A model generated the notes under the pieces. The model had not been told where the DNA came from. It was given only the letters and a program-made list of their open reading frames with translations, and searched no databases. This document shows, piece after piece, positions 36,304-38,179 of a stretch of 38,179 bases of DNA (positions are counted from its first letter, which is position 1; each line of letters starts with the position of its first letter). The position numbers and the translations under genes are program-made. The DNA comes from a virus: the IMG/VR virus record IMGVR_UViG_3300042691_025899, positions 1 through 38,179 of that record. The stretch is one strand, 5' to 3'.

Positions 36304-37245
36304 ATGCCGACCGCCGCTCCCCGCATCACCGCTCGCGACCTCACCTACGGCATCGAGATCGAGTGCGGCATCAACCACGATGCGCCCGTCCGCCCCGGCT
36401 CGTATCACGCGGGCAACACGGTGACCGCGCTGCCCGCCTCCACGGTTGACGGCGTCACGCGCAACTGGCGGGCCGACCGCGACGGCTCGCTGCACTTCCG
36501 CAACGCGATGGCGGTCGAGTTCGTCAGCCCGATCCTCAAGGGAGCGGACGGCCTCGACAACATCCGCGCCGCCTGTGCCCAGATCAAGGCATGGGGCGGC
36601 AAGACGAATCGCTCGTGCGGCCTGCACGTCCACGTCGCCTTCCCGACCGAGGACGTTGCCGCGATGCGCCGCCTCACCAAGTTGGTCGGTCGCTTCGAGG
36701 ACGCCCTGTACGCCGCGTCCGGCACTCCCGACCGCCGCAATGGCGGCTACTGCCGCCCGATCAAGACCGAGCGCAACAAGTCGTTCGCGTGGAACGTCGC
36801 TGACAAGCGTGCGCTCGGTGGCTACTCGCAGCCGCACGACCTCAACGACCGCTACCGCATCCTCAACTGGACTAACTTCATCTCCGGTCGCTTCAACGCT
36901 GTCGAGTTTCGCGTGTTCTCCGGCTCGCTCAACCCGGCCAAGATCGCCGCTTGGGTTCAGATCTGCCTCACGCTCGTCGAGATGGCTCTCGACAACTGCG
37001 ATGCCGATTGGGACATCCGCTCTTCCGACCTCGGCAAGTACGGTCGCTCGGTCGGCGAGCAGCAGGTCGGTTACATGTGCCGCTACTGCTGGTTCTGGCG
37101 CCGCCGCCGCGACCGCAACTACGGCGACGTCGGTCACTCCGTGTTCACCCGCGAGTCCTCGCTCGCGACCATGAAGGCTCTCGCCGTGCGTCACGACGAG
37201 CGCGCAGGGGTGCGGCAGGTCGCCGCCCCCGGCGCGAACGCCTGA
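36304..37245 (+). CDS. amidoligase (glutamine-synthetase-fold, Amidoligase_2 type)
   Basis: 313 aa from ATG 36304, after leader C. It contains LTYGIEIECGI (GxExE-type metal and nucleotide motif), HFRNAMAVEFVSPILKGADG, SCGLHVHVAFPTED and FNAVEFRVFSGSLNPAKIAA. These are conserved blocks of the glutamine-synthetase-like carboxylate-amine ligases. They form amide bonds, coupling a carboxylate to an amine with ATP. The next gene encodes a class II glutamine amidotransferase, as in the amidoligase gene neighbourhoods described by Iyer and colleagues. The substrate is unknown; a small peptide, a virion protein or cell-wall precursor are possible. The long frame on the minus strand is a shadow. Confidence 0.85.
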   Translation: MPTAAPRITARDLTYGIEIECGINHDAPVRPGSYHAGNTVTALPASTVDGVTRNWRADRDGSLHFRNAMAVEFVSPILKGADGLDNIRAACAQIKAWGGKTNRSCGLHVHVAFPTEDVAAMRRLTKLVGRFEDALYAASGTPDRRNGGYCRPIKTERNKSFAWNVADKRALGGYSQPHDLNDRYRILNWTNFISGRFNAVEFRVFSGSLNPAKIAAWVQICLTLVEMALDNCDADWDIRSSDLGKYGRSVGEQQVGYMCRYCWFWRRRRDRNYGDVGHSVFTRESSLATMKALAVRHDERAGVRQVAAPGANA

Positions 37246-37278
37246 TCCTCCATCCGCCCATACGAAAGGAACAAGACC

Positions 37279-38010
37279 ATGTGCGGACTCTTCGGTATGT
37301 ACGCCAACTCGCCGCTGTCGATGGCGGCTCTCCCCACCCTCATTCGTGTCGCCAACTCGCAGGTTCACCGTGGTCACCACGCGTTCGGCCTCGCTTGGGT
37401 CAACGAGGACCGTCAGGTGTTCGCGTTCAAGCGACCCGGCGCTGTCACCGATCACCCCGAGGACGTCGCTCGCGGCGAGGGTGCGCTGGGCCTCATCGGC
37501 CACACGCGGTGGGCGACCCACGGCTCGTACGACGACAACGCCAACAACCACCCGCACCCCTTCTCTTACAAGGATCGCACGTGCTACCTCGCGCACAACG
37601 GCGTGATCTGCAACTACGAGCAGATCGCCGCCGAGCGCGGCCTCACGATGCGGACGCAGTGCGACTCCGAGGTTCTCGCCCGGCACATCGAGGACGGCTC
37701 AGGCCACATCCTCGACCGCGTGGTGGCTGCGATCGCCGATGTCTCCTCCTACGCACCGTGCTGCGTGACGGTCGTGACCCACAAGGGAATCGTCCTCGCC
37801 CGGCGCGGCAATCCGCTGTTCTGGTCTGACACGGGCAACCTCGCTTGGTTCGCTTCCACCCGCGCCGCTCTCCCGGGTCGTGTGTACGAGGTTCCTGACA
37901 ACCGCGCCTTCTTCATCCCGAGCGGCCCCGGCGGAGTGCGCGAAGCCAAGTTGCGGCGCCGCGAAGCGACGACGATGCGCTTCGTGGGCTCTGACCTGTT
38001 CACCGAGTAA
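37279..38010 (+). CDS. class II glutamine amidotransferase (Ntn-hydrolase type)
   Basis: 243 aa from ATG 37279, with AAAGGAA upstream. MCGLFGMYAN places the nucleophilic Cys at position 2 after Met removal. The rest fits the GATase II fold: VHRGHHAFGLAW, IGHTRWATHGSYDDN, LAHNGVICNYEQI and CDSEVLARHIEDG, which correspond to the glutamine-binding and oxyanion motifs. There is no fused synthetase or sugar-isomerase domain. It likely hydrolyses glutamine or a related gamma-glutamyl amide to supply ammonia or trim a product of the adjacent amidoligase. It ends unit C. Confidence 0.85.
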   Translation: MCGLFGMYANSPLSMAALPTLIRVANSQVHRGHHAFGLAWVNEDRQVFAFKRPGAVTDHPEDVARGEGALGLIGHTRWATHGSYDDNANNHPHPFSYKDRTCYLAHNGVICNYEQIAAERGLTMRTQCDSEVLARHIEDGSGHILDRVVAAIADVSSYAPCCVTVVTHKGIVLARRGNPLFWSDTGNLAWFASTRAALPGRVYEVPDNRAFFIPSGPGGVREAKLRRREATTMRFVGSDLFTE

Positions 38011-38179
38011 CGTTCATCGACTCTTGTTCCCCGTCGCCCGTCCCCGCCATGCTGGCGTCAGGACGGGCGACGGCACATAAAGAACGCACCCCCGGACGAG
38101 AAGTCAACGGGGGTGCGCTATCCGGGGGCTAGTCGTGACGCGGCGCATCGTAGCCGGGGCGGGCGGGGCCGGGGCGGGC
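38011..38179 (+). terminator. two strong hairpins and the start of a further GC-rich block
   Basis: An 11-bp perfect stem GTCGCCCGTCC/GGACGGGCGAC (38033-38071) encloses an inner CGCC/GGCG. A second 10-bp perfect stem CGCACCCCCG/CGGGGGTGCG lies at 38085-38117. Neither has a U-tract. They probably terminate or protect unit C. From about 38150 the sequence becomes CCGGGGCGGGCGGGG repeats like those upstream of units B and C, suggesting that another control block follows beyond the window. No gene is visible here. Confidence 0.7.

Noticed and set aside
36286-37686. 466-aa open frame opposite the amidoligase and amidotransferase
   Set aside because: It runs opposite two proteins with clear family motifs. 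Its sequence is Val/Ala/Arg-rich shadow.
1-38179. Integrase, transposase or attachment sites
   Set aside because: None of the readable genes matches these families and no att-like direct repeat at the module borders was convincing. Lysogeny cannot be judged from this window.

Overview
This window is most of a tailed double-stranded DNA phage or prophage from a GC-rich bacterial host. The structural module has the usual order of a long non-contractile-tailed phage: terminase, portal, MuF-type head protein, protease/scaffold, major capsid, connectors, tail tube, frameshifted tail chaperones, tape measure, tail tip and fibre. Several head proteins (DUF935-type portal, MuF protein, gp36-like connector) recall the Mu-like head lineage, but no transposase, integrase or clear immunity repressor is present. 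The host cannot be named from the sequence. The left edge cuts through a gene and the right edge ends inside a GC-rich repeat, so the genome continues on at least the left side. No polymerase, helicase, primase, endolysin or DNA methyltransferase is visible.

Bases 1-26410 are read almost entirely on the minus strand as tightly coupled genes, mostly with ATGA, GTGA or TAATG overlaps. Transcription appears to start at a promoter at 26417-26445 placed so close to the first ATG that the message may be leaderless. The first genes are a small putative DNA-binding protein, a ParB-like protein, a TET/JBP-type 2-oxoglutarate dioxygenase and a TET-associated-type glycosyltransferase. Together they look like a DNA base hypermodification cassette. 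Terminase and the virion genes follow. Five related decoration-like proteins are scattered among the head genes. The late end (1-3405) holds small membrane proteins, a 618-aa protein with about 53 cysteines and a CGGC-motif protein with an Ala/Pro repeat tail.

Bases 27174-38010 are read on the plus strand as four transcription units. Each unit follows a copy of the same control element: a -10-like GTAGGGTATC, an ACCCT/AGGGT inverted repeat between -35 and -10, and a 5' leader whose hairpin keeps its pairing while its sequence changes. Three units are also preceded by a conserved block of about 37 bases and a GC-rich hairpin block. Unit A encodes three small unknown proteins and a pyrimidine-dimer-glycosylase-like protein. 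Unit B encodes a 364-aa unknown protein, a CsrA-like protein, a MarR-like regulator, a run of tiny duplicated coiled-coil genes and a RusA resolvase. Unit D encodes an ERF recombinase, an HNH-AP2 endonuclease and a Gp157-like protein. Unit C encodes an amidoligase and a class II glutamine amidotransferase.

Between the divergent arms, 26446-26990 contains no convincing gene but many perfect hairpins. It may be a structured RNA, an origin or a control region. The most interesting features are the ParB-TET-glycosyltransferase cassette, the repeated promoter/leader element with compensatory hairpins, the GGGAAAC frameshift site with its downstream structure, a likely internal scaffold start, the interspersed decoration paralogues, and the amidoligase-amidotransferase pair.
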